A DNA stretch of 64,000 bases from Stenogyne calaminthoides (GCA_037126765.1 JBBCBC010000021.1:22151434-22215433); one strand, 5' to 3'; counted from the stretch's first letter, positions 33,978 through 46,045 are shown. Numbers and translations are program-made. Notes: generated by a model not told the origin, from the sequence alone.

Positions 33978-36043
33978 TATTGGGAAATTAGGGGTGCCTG
34001 TATCTATTCGAGATGATTTTAAATACATATTTAATAAACGATTAAACAACATGCGTACACGTAATCCACGTAAATCCTAAGCATGCGGAATCTAGGAGTT
34101 ACGAGATTACTAACCTCTTGTAGAGACGACAGATGAGACAACGGATCAACCCAAAGAGCCTTTCCAAATATGTCCCAAGTCCACGAACGCAATCCGGTGG
34201 GAGGATTCTCACGAACGATTTTAACAAGAGGAAAAACAAAAATTATTTGCCACCACCTTTGTGGATTTCTAATATTTCCAACACTTGGAATTGCAGTTGG
34301 GAATGAAAAATTCATCCCCTATTTATAGGGCTAGGGTGGCCGATTTTTTGGAGGAAAAAATAAGGAAGAAAATCTTTTTCTTAGTCTCCAAGAAATCTTG
34401 AATATATCTCCTATATTTTTTTCTCCTTAATTAAATTTTTCCATAAAAATCTTATTCCCCTTTATACCTATTTTTTTAGAAAAATACAAGGAATAAAGAG
34501 TCAAGATTTGACTTCTTGAATTTATGGAATAATTATGTATTCCAAGAATACTTATCTCTTTCCATAAAATCTTTTCAAGAAAATCAAGAAAATCTTTCTT
34601 CTCCTTTAATCTTACAATTTTCGAAAATTTCATAGAAATATTAGGCAAGAATATTTTCTTCACTTTTTCATTAATTGGACTTTATTTTGGGCTATTTGAG
34701 GGGCCTTTAGGAGAATTAAGATTGGACCTCTAATGGACTATTGAAACTATAATATTGGGCCAAATATTATTCAAAGTCCATTAATATTAATTTATTCCAC
34801 TATAAAATTAATATTGAACTATTCATCTTAATCCATATTACGACTTCACTATAATATGGCTCCCGATCATTATTTTCCGTGTTTAAGATTATTTTAGTCC
34901 ATTAATTAATTAAGCCACTGAACAAGCTTTTTATTAATTAATATCTTTATCCTTGGAGTAAAGACAACTCAACATTATTATCCATACCGAAAATAAATTT
35001 TCACTTGCAAGACTTGGTATGATAAAGGTTCTGAGCCCACCAAGGGGACAAATAAAACAAGACGTACTTGCACACGATTCTCCATATTAAATGTCAGCAA
35101 TCGTCATGTAATTAATAATATTGCTCAAGATATAAGGTATCGAATCCCAATGATTCTCTTCCTATCATAAGTCAAAGCAATAGTTATTAATTTCGCACGA
35201 TCCTATTTAAGGGATGGAGATTGACAAGCAACACACCACTGAGGTCTAATTCTTGTATATTCAGTACCGAAGAATTTATCCTCTTGTAGGTCCTATTCAG
35301 CGCATCCAAATGCACTAGTATAATCTCTTGGTAAAGAAAAGTCAATCCGAGTCTTATACATCAACCTTTCATGATAGTTTGTTCATTTCCATCTAGGTTG
35401 TGAATTTGTACTTAATTACGAGGAGCAGTTAATTTGATCTTCTGTGATCTGGTATCACCAAATTAACTACAACGTAATATGTACAGACTTTATTGAATAT
35501 TCAGCGCATCCAAATGCACTAGTATAATCTCTTGGTAAAGAAAAGTCAATCCGAGTCTTATACATCAACCTTTCATGATAGTTTGTTCATTTTCATCTAG
35601 GTTGTGAATTTGTACTTAATTACGAGGAGCAGTTAATTTGATCTTCTGTGATCTGGTATCACCAAATTAACTACAACGTAATATGTACAGACTTTATTGA
35701 ATATTCAGCGCATCCAAATGCACTAGTATAATCTCTTGGTAAAGAAAAGTCAATCCGAGTCTTATACATCAACCTTTCATGATAGTTTGTTCATTTCCAT
35801 CTAGGTTGTGAATTTGTACTTAATTACGAGGAGCAGTTAATTTGATCTTCTGTGATCTGGTATCACCAAATTAACTACAACGTAATACGTACAGACTTTA
35901 TTGAATGGGTTTGCAATAAATATATATAACATTCATTCATATTTAAAAGCAACATTGATTAATAATTTATTTCAGTAAATAAATGAGAAAAACACAGTTT
36001 GGTTATACAAAGTAAAAGCATACTTTTCAGTATAACCTCAACA
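33978..36043 (-). repeat. 5' LTR of copia A (2066 bp)
   Basis: Starts tattgggaaattaggggtgcc (G of the TG dinucleotide changed to A) and ends aacctcaaca. It is about 500 bp longer than the 3' LTR, because 204 bp occur three times in tandem (35295-35906) and because it keeps about 150 bp lost in the 3' LTR. Confidence 0.85.
35295..35906. repeat. 204-bp tandem triplication inside an LTR
   Basis: Three copies start with attcagcgcatccaaatgca at 35295, 35499 and 35703, period exactly 204 bp. They differ at only a few positions (for example tttcc/ttttc, and atatgt/atacgt near the ends). Other LTRs of this family carry the segment once. Confidence 0.95.
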
Positions 36044-36048
36044 GCCAC

Positions 36049-37919
36049 TACAAAAGGAGGCCCATAGGCCAATTACATCAAGAAGCCTGAAGGCCATATC
36101 AAAGCAAAAAGAAAAAACCTACCAACTCCCATCACCATCGTGCCCCGCCCACAGGGTTCTCTCCCAAGCCGTCGTCTCCTGCTTTCCCTGGGCCCAGACC
36201 TCCAGGCCGACCTGCTCCACATCTGTCGTTGCCCTCGCCTCCGCAGCGGGCTGTGAGGCCTCGCCCTGTTGCTCGTCAGGGGTGGGGAACATGATCTGCC
36301 CCTGATTGGGAAGAAGGACAAGTCAACACCCAACACCTCCAGATCCCGGATCTCCAGCACGATGTTGGGATTAGAAGGGTTATCACAAATGAAGGCCGCC
36401 AGCTCCTCGACCATACAGGAAATGCTGACGGTCGGGTCTGTCCGGCGATGAGCTCGTATGGCCCCTGTTAAAGCTATGTAATATACGAAGTTCACATTCC
36501 TCTCCTCCTTCTCGAAGTCGGCAGCTTGGGAGGCCACTTTCCCTTCAGCCCTCGAGCTCTGAGACCTTCTGGGCAAGCTTAGAACTAGAGGTCTCCACCT
36601 TTTTCTGCACCTCATAAGCTGCGAGCAGCGACTTACTATGCTCACTGTATAACTTGCGATGCTCCTCCAACTTCTGCAACTCGCTCTCAGACTGCCCACA
36701 TGCCTTCTCAAGGTACATCACAGACTGTTGGGCTTTATCATCGGTCGTCTGGCATCGGAGCATGTTCTTCATAGCCCAGCCCATGTAGCTCGGCCACTGC
36801 TCATTAAGACCTTCTATTGTGACGTCCCTCGACCTTAGAGAGTTTAGGACCTCGGGGGTGAACTTAGCAGGGGTAATCGACGGGCTGCAAAAGGAGGTAA
36901 GTTAGAATAGTGAAGAGGTACATTTTAAGGCTTCCAAATCATAAGACTTACTCTTTAACCCAATCCTTATCCCATCCGACCCACGAATGGTCATCCGAAT
37001 GCCGACCTCCAGTAGGCGGAGGCACTGCTTCAGCTAGCGAGCATGGGGGCGACGACCGGGCCCTGTGTTTGGCCCCACTGGAACATTTCCGCGTGCGCTC
37101 AAGCGTTGGGGAAGAGACCACCTTTGGACATTTCCTTTATTCGCAGCGGAGGGGCTTGTGGGTGCTGGAAATGGCGGAGCAGCGGCCTCCGACCTCTGCT
37201 TCATGGATTCGAGAAGTGACCTTTTTGTGGCTTTCCATCAAGAGGCAGGCGGTCCTCGCCAGTATACAGGGAAATCTTCGACTGCCAAAATAGAAATGAA
37301 GTTCGTAAGTCGCATGAAGCCATGTGTAAAAATATATATATATATATATAGAAGTGTTGGAAGAAAAACTCATGGGGAATATTTAAATGTCGAGGATACG
37401 TATACAGCCCGACCCAAAGTCACTAAAGCTCAGTACTAAGGAATTCGATGTCTCAAAAGCAAGCTTCCGTATCACACACCTTCTTGAAGGCCTTGTTAAA
37501 ATCCCAGTACAAATCCTTGGCCCGGGGCACGAACGCTGCCAGACAAGAGAGGAATTAGATCAGTACAATTATCGTAGAAAGGAAAAAAGATCTTACGGTG
37601 TTCAACACGGATTGCATAATCCATAGGCACGTGAATGGCTAAGGGGCTCGCGGGATCCATGGACTCCCATGCTCCGCCGATGAACCACCACCTCTGGTGC
37701 CAACCCTCGGCCTTATTTAGAATACATCTCACCAGCTCCTTTTCTTGCGAAGTCGGACATTGTTATAGCCACCCGCCTGTTGAATCGAAGACAACAAGTA
37801 TTTCAACTCCCCGGGAGTCGGCATCCTATACAGGCCGCCTGCCCCAGCACTATCATAGTGGATAGGATATAACTCCTATTGTAACTGGCTTAAACTTGCC
37901 CAATTTATCAATAATTTTG
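36049..37919 (-). pseudogene. Antisense gene of gypsy-1 (Transposase_28-like, coiled coil), broken
   Basis: Read on the minus strand this is the counterpart of the gene at 39196-50642. Exon 1 (about 37919-37597) encodes LYRMPTPGELKYLLSSI and GWHQRWWFIGGAWES. An intron of 61 bp (37596-37536) follows, then exon 2 with FVPRAKDLYWDFNKAF and a stop. Exon 3 lies near 37286-36955. Exon 4 from about 36893 holds AKFTPEVLNSLRSRD, a coiled-coil part and the conserved end (GAIRAHRR, PNIVLEIRDLE, DLSFFP). A stop near 36545 and frame changes break it. The first part is missing because gypsy-2 appears inserted at 37920. Confidence 0.75.
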
Positions 37920-38543
37920 TGTTGTGTACGAACTAAAAGCAATAAAAATAGTAGAGAAGAATGAGAGTTTGGTGACCCGGTTGGTCCTTTGAATTAGACT
38001 ATGTCTGGGGGCGTCCAAGCCAGGTGTTTGTATGTAATATATTTGCCTAATATGCTAAGGTTTTCAACCTATTACAAGTGTGGCCATTGAGGCCTATTTA
38101 TATTATCATCCCCGCTTCTTGAGCGGGAATTTACATAAGGAATAGGTGCCCATGAACGGGCTACAATTCCGAAAATTGTTGATTCCGCCTTGACAACCTA
38201 GAAGTCGCGTGTCTTCAATGCGCACCAATCACGGGACGAACTTTGGGGGCGGATTTCGTGGCATGTCAGGCACTATCTTTGACCATCCGAGCTGCACACT
38301 CAGGACTCATGTAGGTCGTGCCCGACTCGAGGATGCAAAATGTAAGTCGCGCTGCGACCTCTTGAGTTTTTGATCCTAGTCACTGGGCGACCTGCCATTT
38401 CAGCGTCCAGAGGGTAAGTTTTATCCAGAATGGGCGTGTTGGTCCCGCGGTCTTCCTACAGAGGCCGCTACCTGCCAGTCTTTGCTAGACTATTTGTTAT
38501 CCTCATGGCCAAGTAGGAGGTCGGAATTATTCCTGCTACAACA
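37920..38543 (-). repeat. 3' LTR of gypsy-2 (624 bp)
   Basis: Bounded by the 6-bp inverted ends TGTTGT..ACAACA. On the minus strand it begins tgttgtagcaggaataattc and ends gttcgtacacaaca. The left flank is ttttg. No second copy is in the window, so the ends rest on termini and on the adjacent tract. Confidence 0.7.
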
Positions 38544-38562
38544 ATTGCCCCTCAAGTTGAGG
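38544..38562 (-). other. Polypurine tract of gypsy-2
   Basis: Minus-strand aacttgaggggcaat ends directly at the LTR. Position and purine content fit a plus-strand primer site. Confidence 0.6.
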
Positions 38563-38875
38563 TTGCGTTTTCTGCACCGGGGCCTTGACTTGACATATGG
38601 ATTGAACCGACTTGCGACCATCTGACCTTGGAATCTTTCTCTTGAGGGACTCTGTCCTCGGGCAGGTGAAAAGTTACCTCGATAATCCGAATCGTCGCAT
38701 CATATTTCCCTCGATCACAAGGATTTGAAATGATGGCGTGTCAGGGTGATGACGCGAGGTACTGCAAGTTGGCCCAATGGGGTGTCGTGGTGGGATTCAT
38801 GCGCTGCTCCCACGTCTTATTGTTGTTCGGGGGTCAAAGTCTGGTTAATTTCACTTTGGCCCCATCTTCTTCCTC

Positions 38876-38885
38876 TATAAATAGG
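38876..38885 (+). promoter_or_regulatory. TATA box of the antisense gene
   Basis: tataaatagg in a TC-rich context (cttcctctataaatag). It lies about 320 bp before the start codon chosen for the antisense gene and on its strand. The region from the LTR to here is GC-richer than its neighbours and could serve as its promoter. Confidence 0.6.
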
Positions 38886-41550
38886 CGGGAATTGTGTTTC
38901 AAAAAACCTTATTCCCTGCAAAAGTTTCGAAAAATTTCCCAAGTTTTCTTTCTAATTTTTGTTCTCCGTCCGCCGGAAGTAGCTTCTCGTGTCATCCGAA
39001 CGAAATTTAACACAGGTAAAAGCTTCATTTTCCTTTCGATTGTATGGATCTTAGAACTCCTATTGCTCTGTTTATCTCTCAGCCCATGGTGGCTTCTTCC
39101 TCATAAGAGGGCGATATCCCTCTTCCCTGCGTCGTCGCCGCCGAAGCTCTGAGTTCGCCACTAGGCGCACGGGCAAAGGTCCGTCAGCCAGGGTTATGGG
39201 CGACCATCTGGAAGATGATGCTAACGACGAACTAGTGGATGATCAATTCCTGGAAGAGTTGGCTGAAACAATCCACCTCCCTCCATTGGATGTTGATCTC
39301 CTCCGTTCCGCCTCGGTGGGTCCTTCTGACCCGGCTCCTGATTATGGGGCCTATTAACGAGTTTTTGACTATGAGCTGTATCATAGCTGAGCTCCATAAA
39401 AGTGACCTGAACGTCAGTATCGCAAGTCGGTCGCGTTTCAGTTCGCCGCGTCAGATAAGAAATATCGGTCGGTGCTTTCTGACCGGTACGTACGAGGACT
39501 TCGCCACTTGTACAAGGTGCCTCGGGACGTGCATTTCTATGGGTCGACTCTCGACAAAAGCACTGATTAGCCTCCTCCAGGAATGATAGCCGTGAATGAA
39601 CCTTCTATGTCAGCGGGGATTCGATTTTCGCTGCACCCGACCATCTCTCACCTGCTAGCGGCCTAAAATGTGAGTCTTACGCAAATAAATCCAAACGGGT
39701 GGAGTTACATTATCTCCACCATGGTCGTTTTGGGGCAGGCCGGCTTGAAAATATTGCCCAATCTCGAAGAGATATCCCACACGTGATGTCGCCCATTGCT
39801 TAGGCCGGAGACTATCATGCCGTGCGGCTTCGCAAGGGTAAAGAGCTCGTAAGCGGAATCCCAAACAAGGTCGATGGGTGGCACCAGAAGTGGTGGTTTA
39901 TCGGAGGGGCATTGGAGTCGGTGGCCCCCTCCAGCACTTTATCTATCCGAGTTCCCACGGATTACGTGATCCGTGTTGAAAATGGTACCTCTTTTTTTAT
40001 TTTTTGTGCTCGATTTGTACTGATCTAATTCTTTTCCTGTCTTGCAGTGTTCTCGCCCCAATCCTCCGAGCTATATTGGGATTTCCTTGAGCCATTTAAG
40101 GAGGTTCGAGATACACCCCCGAGATGGCGGGACGTCAACTTGCTGAACTCTGAGCTCGAACGCTTGTTGGCTTGGTTATACACTTACCCCCGTCACCTTA
40201 GGATTCCTTGTAAGTTCTTGTTATGCTTCTTCAACCGCATTTCACAATTTTGCACTAATGATTTTTCCCTTGTCTTATGATAGATCCAGATCCCAACCTT
40301 TCGCCGTCAGCCTTCTGCTTCTGAAATGGCTTCTCGACCAAGTCGGTGCTCGGCTCTATGAGACGCCTACCCACCCCAACTTCTTCAATGCCCCGATCCA
40401 AACTCCGCCTCCTGTTTCCGATAGGGGCAAAAATAAAGTTGTCGAATCCACCCCTGCGGCCGGTGAGCGACCTCATAAGAGGGTGCAATCGGAGGGCGGT
40501 ATGCACCGATCCACAACAAGTTGGGATTCTGGCAGGGGGGCTCCCAGCTCGACTCCTTTGTCGACTCCTGTCTGGATGGGAGGCCACCATCCGAACGATG
40601 ATTCCTGGATCAGATAGGATGAGGAGACGGTGAAGAGGTAGGTTGGTGCAACTTTGATTGTGATGTTAAATCTAAAGTTGAAGTTTAATGTACGTTTTTC
40701 TGCATTGCAGCCAGGACCTGACGCCAAAGAAGTTTTCGCCAGAGGTGCTAAGCTTTCTGAGGTCCAGGCTTCCCGCCCTGGAGGGTGTGCCCGACGACTG
40801 GCCCAGCTACTTGGCGCGGACGATGAGGAACGTGCTGCGTGTGTGGATGAAGGATGATCACTCCACTGCCCGTAGCCAAAAGGTCACGGGCAATATGTAT
40901 TCGGCTATCGTCCACACCCTGAAGGCCGCTCTCTACATGGAGAAAGCCTGCGCCCAATCCGAGAACGAGCTATCCAATCTGGAGAAGGCCCGGACAACGA
41001 CCTCCGAGAAGGCCAAATTGCTGATAGCTGCCCACGAGGTGCAGAAGAAGCTGGAGGTTGCCAAGGCTGACCTGGCCACAAGGGTCTCGGAGCTTGAGGG
41101 CCAGCTGAAGGAGGCTGAGGGTGAACTCGGGGCGGAGAAGGATGTCGTGGCCTGGCTGAAGGAGGAGCTGACCAGCAAAGATGTCGAGGTCGGGGAGAGG
41201 TTGGTTGCCAAAGACGAACATTTCAAGCTGGTCGAGGAGCAGAATGCCAACTTTGCTTATGTCGTGGCGGTCGCAGGTGCCATCCGAGCTATTCGTCGGA
41301 AGAATCCTGACGCCGACCTCACCGACATCGTGGCTGAGCTGGCTGCGTATGTTTGCGACTCTCCCCCTGCCCCCAACGTCGTGCTGGAGATTAAAGATTT
41401 GGAAGAAATGGGCATTGATTTGTCCTTCTTCCCCAACCAAAGCCGGATCGTGCACCCCACTCCCGACCCTAATGAAAGGGAACTGGGTGACTCTGAAGTG
41501 GTCCTCGAATCTCAGACGGGAGAGGTTGGAGGCCAGAAGGAGATCGCTGG

Positions 41551-43156
41551 TGTTAATGTTAGTGTCCTAGAGACAATCTATTGTAAGGACATAATACTCG
41601 ATGATATTCAGTTTGATTTAATATTATATTTCCCTTAATATTAATATATGGCAATACACTTGTTTGAATATTATGTTTGATTGCTTGCATTTATTCATAC
41701 AAGTGTTCCCATGAGTCATTGCTGTCATTGAGGTTGTGAGAACTCAGATGACTTAAGCATGATTCTCAAATAGCCCCGATCAAAGATCATCAAGAATCGG
41801 ATATTGATGATGCAATGGAGATTGGTGTGCGATCTGCATCATACTCTTAGAGAGTGTAGTAAGATCTCACTTACTACGAGATACTAGGTATCTCATGATG
41901 GATGCACAAATACCTTAGAGGGTATTGGTATACCCATCCGAGAAATCGTTTGATGTAGTTTCACTATATGTGTCTACGGGTGTCTCGGTTAGTGGGAGCG
42001 ATGCGATACTCCTTTGACTTGAGGTCAATAAGCACGACATGTGTGGGATGATGAACTTTGACCATGACCGACGCTTGCACCCGTCTATGGGTAGATATGG
42101 TTTGGATTGAGTTCATCACGAAGTGCATGTGCGTGGTAGTTGAGCCAAGAATATGATTCATTCCTCAAAGTGGATTTAAAGAGAATACTCATCTTCTCAT
42201 CATAATTGGATCAAAGTCATCGGCCGATGCACGTCAACATAGACTTTGTGGCTAAGTGTGACATACATGATCAATTAGTGATTGTAGATAAATTGATTAA
42301 GTTATTTGAATAGACACTTCATCATGTTCAAGATTTAATTGAGTATTCGTGAATGAAAGAAGGAAATCGTAATAGCCCATGTTTCAGTTACAGGTAGTTG
42401 CATATTTCCTCGCAACGTACCTCATATATTGAGAATGTCTGATTTATTGTCTAGGGTTCAATTAAGACTGTTAGTTTGACTAATCGCTCGATATATGAGG
42501 GCCTATGGGTCACACAACAAGTAATGTTTGTTTACTAATTATAGTTGGTTGATTAAATGTTAAATTGGATTTAATATTTAATTTATGTAGAAGTAATTAA
42601 TAATAAATTAATTTGAAATTAATTATTATTAATATTTAATTAAATTGGATTTAATTAAATAAAAATTCCCAATAATTATATTTGGAATATAATTGTAGGA
42701 TTTAATGTATATGGAAATAAATCGTAGAGATTTTCATATAAGACATTTAAATTCGTAGAGATTTATATTTAGGGAATTAAATTAAAAGAAATTAATTTAA
42801 TTCAAGATTAGGGATTTTATTTACCTAATTGGGCTAGCTTGGGAAATAAGCTAAGTCTCCCTATATATACAAGCTCTTAGGAATTCACAAACGTATCACT
42901 TCATATTTTTCCATAAAATCTAGAGTTTGGATTTTCCTAGCAAATTCATCTCGGGGATTCAACGCTGGCAGATCTGTGCAGATTAGTAAACGACTGTTAC
43001 GTGGATACCATAGTTGAGAAATCCGTGTACGAATTGCTGTAAGAATTCTGTTTATGTTTACTCGTATTTAATTATGCAATTAATTGTTCGTTGTTGGTGA
43101 ACTGTTTATTTCCGCTGCGCATGTATTACGTGTTTACGTGCCTCTAAATTCCAACG
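41551..43156 (+). repeat. 5' LTR of copia C1 (1606 bp)
   Basis: Starts tgttaatgttagtgtcc and ends ctctaaattccaacg; the last base is G where the sister LTRs have A. A TATA-like ctatatatac lies at 42861-42870. Differs from the 3' LTR by scattered substitutions only. Confidence 0.95.
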
Positions 43157-43157
43157 G

Positions 43158-43170
43158 TGGTATTAGAGCT
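43158..43170 (+). other. Primer binding site of copia C1
   Basis: tggtattagagct, one change from the tRNA-iMet type tggtatcagagct, one base after the LTR. Confidence 0.85.
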
Positions 43171-45110
43171 CAGGCTCTAATGATTGCATAATAGAATTTT
43201 GTTCGTTTTAATTACTGTTCGGCTAATACTTAGTTTAACCACACAAATTGGAATCTGGTATGTTGGCCGCAACTTTTAACCAAACAGCAATTAAAATTTG
43301 TTATGGCCATTAGTTTGTTTAATTGAAACACACATGTTTCTTTTTTATCTTAATTACTCATCTCTCTCATCCGCCTAGGGTTTTCTGTGAAAAATCCTCC
43401 GCCGCCCACCATCCTTGAAACCGCGCCGCTTCGTCCTTACGCGCAATCGACGACGTCGCTTGAGTATCGCCACTGACTTGTGGCGTCGTCCGTGTGCATC
43501 GTCCTAGGCGGCGGCGTCCTCGTCTCGTTACTGATTCGATTGGACAAGCCCCTAGTTCGACGTGTTTCACGGCAACGTGCCACAGATTTCTTCACGGCAT
43601 CGCGTTTCCGAATTGACCCTCGCCGCGGTCGTTGCGACCTTACACGATTCACGAAGCTTCGCTATCGGCGCCGATTCGCCCTCGATCTGAAACCTCCGTC
43701 TTTTGATTTGATTCGAGATAATGAGGTGCGGGTGCCTGCATGTTTCTGAAATTGGTTGCAGCGGCGAGTCGCCCACACGCGCCTAGCGGCGGCGGCGACT
43801 CGCCGGCACGCGCCACATGCTTGTTTCGTTTTGGGGCTTATATTGTGCAGTTTGTTGCTGCTGAATTTTGGGTGTTTATCGGTTTCATTGGGACTGTTTG
43901 AATCATTTGATAAACATGAACCCCAAAGTTTTACTGTGATTAATTGGATTGAATCTGATGAACTGATGTTAAACTGTTGGTGTCATTTGTCCCAATTGGA
44001 AAACGGTTTTGGGCTAGGATGAGGGAGGGGTTGCTTTGCAAATTTGATTTTAAATAGGCCTAACTGTGCAAATTTTTGAAATTGCACTTGAGCCTTCTAT
44101 ATTTATTAATTAAAATTAAATTGAATTTAATTTGTTAGAATTAATAAAATTTGGGTTTTAGTAAAACGTATTGGTTGGACTAATAACGGACTTAATTAAT
44201 TGGATTAATTAAAAGATTAATATTAATAATGAATTTAAATATTAAACTTAATTCTAAAATTGGATTTTAAAATTCTGGTTTAGAGAATTAAACAAATTAT
44301 TAATTTTCACTTGGTTAAAATGTTTTATATTATGTTAACGCATTTTAAGTCCTCATTATAATTGTTTGGGTAGACGGCGCCCAATAATTATCGAACCGTA
44401 TTAATTGTTTGGGTAGACGGCGCCCATATAAGTGTTAGTCCGTGTAAATCATGTTTGGGTAGGCGGTGCCCAATAATTGCTCAAATTTAATGTAGATTAA
44501 CATGTTGGATCTCGATTAAGCAATTAATACCCCGCTTTTTTTTAAACGTTCCTCACTAAAATATGATTTTTCGTTAAATTGAATTATGCCTTCCATCAAA
44601 ATTAAAAGTAAATCGGAGATTTCGTTCCAATGAGTATTTAAGGCCCAAGTCTTTTGCTCGGATCTACATCTAATGGGACTTTTATAGGGACACGAAGTGT
44701 CGTCGCTTGATGGTTGTAAATCAACTTGACTTTGTTTCACCAGCCCAAGCAGGGAAACGAAAGTCAAGGGGCATCCGATTGAACTAGGTTCAATCAACTA
44801 GGAATTGTAGTTTTTGCAATTGGTTTGGAGACCTACCAGTTATGCTATTGCAGTAATCAGCCCAAGCAGATATTGTAATAGTAGGAATGTGGATCCTAGT
44901 CCATTACAATTTATATCTGATATAAATTCATACTCTTCCGATGAGGTCGTTGAGTACGTGAAAATAATGGAGACAAAATAAACACAAAAGAAAGACCATG
45001 TTTATTTTGATTGCTGAATATTGATCATAGAAATTATGTGTTTAATTCACGTTTTATTTTATTTCTCTTGGTTAGTTGAAATGTATAACTGTTATTGAGA
45101 TGTGTTTTGG
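43171..45110 (+). other. Copia C1 leader, about 1.9 kb, non-coding
   Basis: Long untranslated leader. A GC-rich island lies at about 43370-43830. Three copies of a tttgggtag.cgg.gccca word lie at 44362-44389, 44405-44426 and 44452-44478. Part of it (cagcccaagcagggaaacgaa) is near 44740. The open frames here are short and do not agree with those of copia C2, so I do not call genes. Confidence 0.65.
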
Positions 45111-45111
45111 A

Positions 45112-45720
45112 AACAAACAAATTGGTTAGGCCAAATTTTCTGGACTGGCACCGAAACGTGCGTTTGGTGCTAAGGCAAGAAATGATTGAGTATGTGTTGG
45201 ACACGTCAATCCCGGTTACCCCTGAATCTGGTTCCCTAGGCAGTCACGTTTGACGTAGCAGCTCAGAATAAGCATCAAAAGGATGCTTCCTAGATACAGT
45301 GTGTGATGTTGCTCGGCATGACTCCCGAATTACTTAAGGCAACATGAGAAAATGGGTGTCTGAAGGATCTCTTTGATTCTGAATCTCGTTTTGAGATTTA
45401 TGAAATGATGAGAGATCTGTTTAGATGCCGGTTAGCTGAAAAAGGGAATGTTTCACCTCATGTGCTTAAGATGATAGGCCTAATTGAGAAACTTGGTAAT
45501 TTAGGCTTTGAGCTAAAAGACCGACGTTTTCATTTATGCTATCCTCCAGTCGCTCTCGGATTCGTATTTTAGCTTCATTGTGAACTACAATATGAATAAG
45601 ACGGATGCGACCATGCCTGAACTTCACAACGTGCTCAAGACTTTTGAGTTCACTATCATTAAGATGGTGTTCAAAAGAAGGAGCGGATAGACAAGGCTAT
45701 GTGCCTCTACTGTAAGTAGA
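45112..45720 (+). pseudogene. Copia C1 gag, broken
   Basis: One frame reads NFLDWHRNVRLVLRQEM near 45133. After a one-base shift near 45250 FDVAAQNK and CDVARHD-like parts follow, then DLFDSESRFEIYEMMRDLF and PHVLKMIGLIEKLGNLGF. Another shift near 45525 leads to AILQSLSDSYFSFIVNYN and PELHNVLKTFEFTI. The zinc knuckle has its CLYC half and its H-x4-C half in different frames, with a stop between, and its last Cys is Tyr here. Confidence 0.75.
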
Positions 45721-45829
45721 AGAGGGCACCGAAAGAAGGACTATAAGGTTTTGGTTGCTGGAAAGAAGGCACTAAGTGCTTCTAGCACTAGAACATGTAT
45801 GTTTGTTATTAAGATAAACATGTCCACTA

Positions 45830-46045
45830 ATAGCGCTAACTGTTTGATATTGGATACCGGATTTGGCTCTCACATTTGCACTAATGTGAAAAGGGCTCAT
45901 ATGTCATAGGATAGTTAGGGCGGGTGAAGTCGTCTTACACGTGGGAACGGAGCAAGAATTTCTCCTGAACGTGTGGGGACTTATGTGTTAGACTTACCCT
46001 TTGGTTTTAGATTAGAACTTAATGATTATCATCTAGTTCTTTCTA
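45830..46045 (+). pseudogene. Copia C1 protease remnant
   Basis: LILDTGFGSHICTNVK near 45843-45890 is the DTG active site. A one-base shift and stops follow. RVGTYVLDLPFGFRLELN near 45970-46020 belongs to the protease to integrase link. Confidence 0.7.

Larger units (their letters stand above)
14390..36043 (-). mobile_element. Copia A, Ty1/copia element with nested insert
   Basis: Element on the minus strand with LTRs at 14390-15946 (3') and 33978-36043 (5'). Its own sequence is 14390-18763 plus 31388-36043; the rest is copia B. The outer termini are TG..CA, flanked by GCCGC (14385-14389) and GCCAC (36044-36048), a 5-bp target duplication with one change. Domain order on the minus strand is leader, gag, protease, integrase, reverse transcriptase, RNase H. 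The polyprotein type (IN before RT, YVDD box, PPT aagtgggagat) is Ty1/copia of the TNT1-like group. It sits in gypsy-1. Confidence 0.85.

Noticed and set aside
35902..35980. A second LTR boundary within the triplicated part of the copia A LTR
   Set aside because: The repeats have no TG..CA ends or target duplications; the structure is a tandem triplication inside one LTR.
37320..37352. (TA)n tract in intron-like sequence of the gypsy-1 antisense gene, and a similar one near 3455-3480
   Set aside because: Simple microsatellites without further meaning.
37065..37439. Plus-strand open frames of 124 and 127 codons in the antisense gene of gypsy-1
   Set aside because: Opposite strand to the recognisable gene, no motif, and broken by a microsatellite.
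40933..41455. Open frames on the minus strand opposite exon 4 of the antisense gene (Ser- and Leu-rich products)
   Set aside because: They are shadows of the GC-rich coiled-coil coding sequence on the plus strand, with no family resemblance of their own.
44362..44480. Evenly spaced short repeats that might be read as a CRISPR-like array
   Set aside because: Only three imperfect copies, in a plant retrotransposon leader, with no cas genes.
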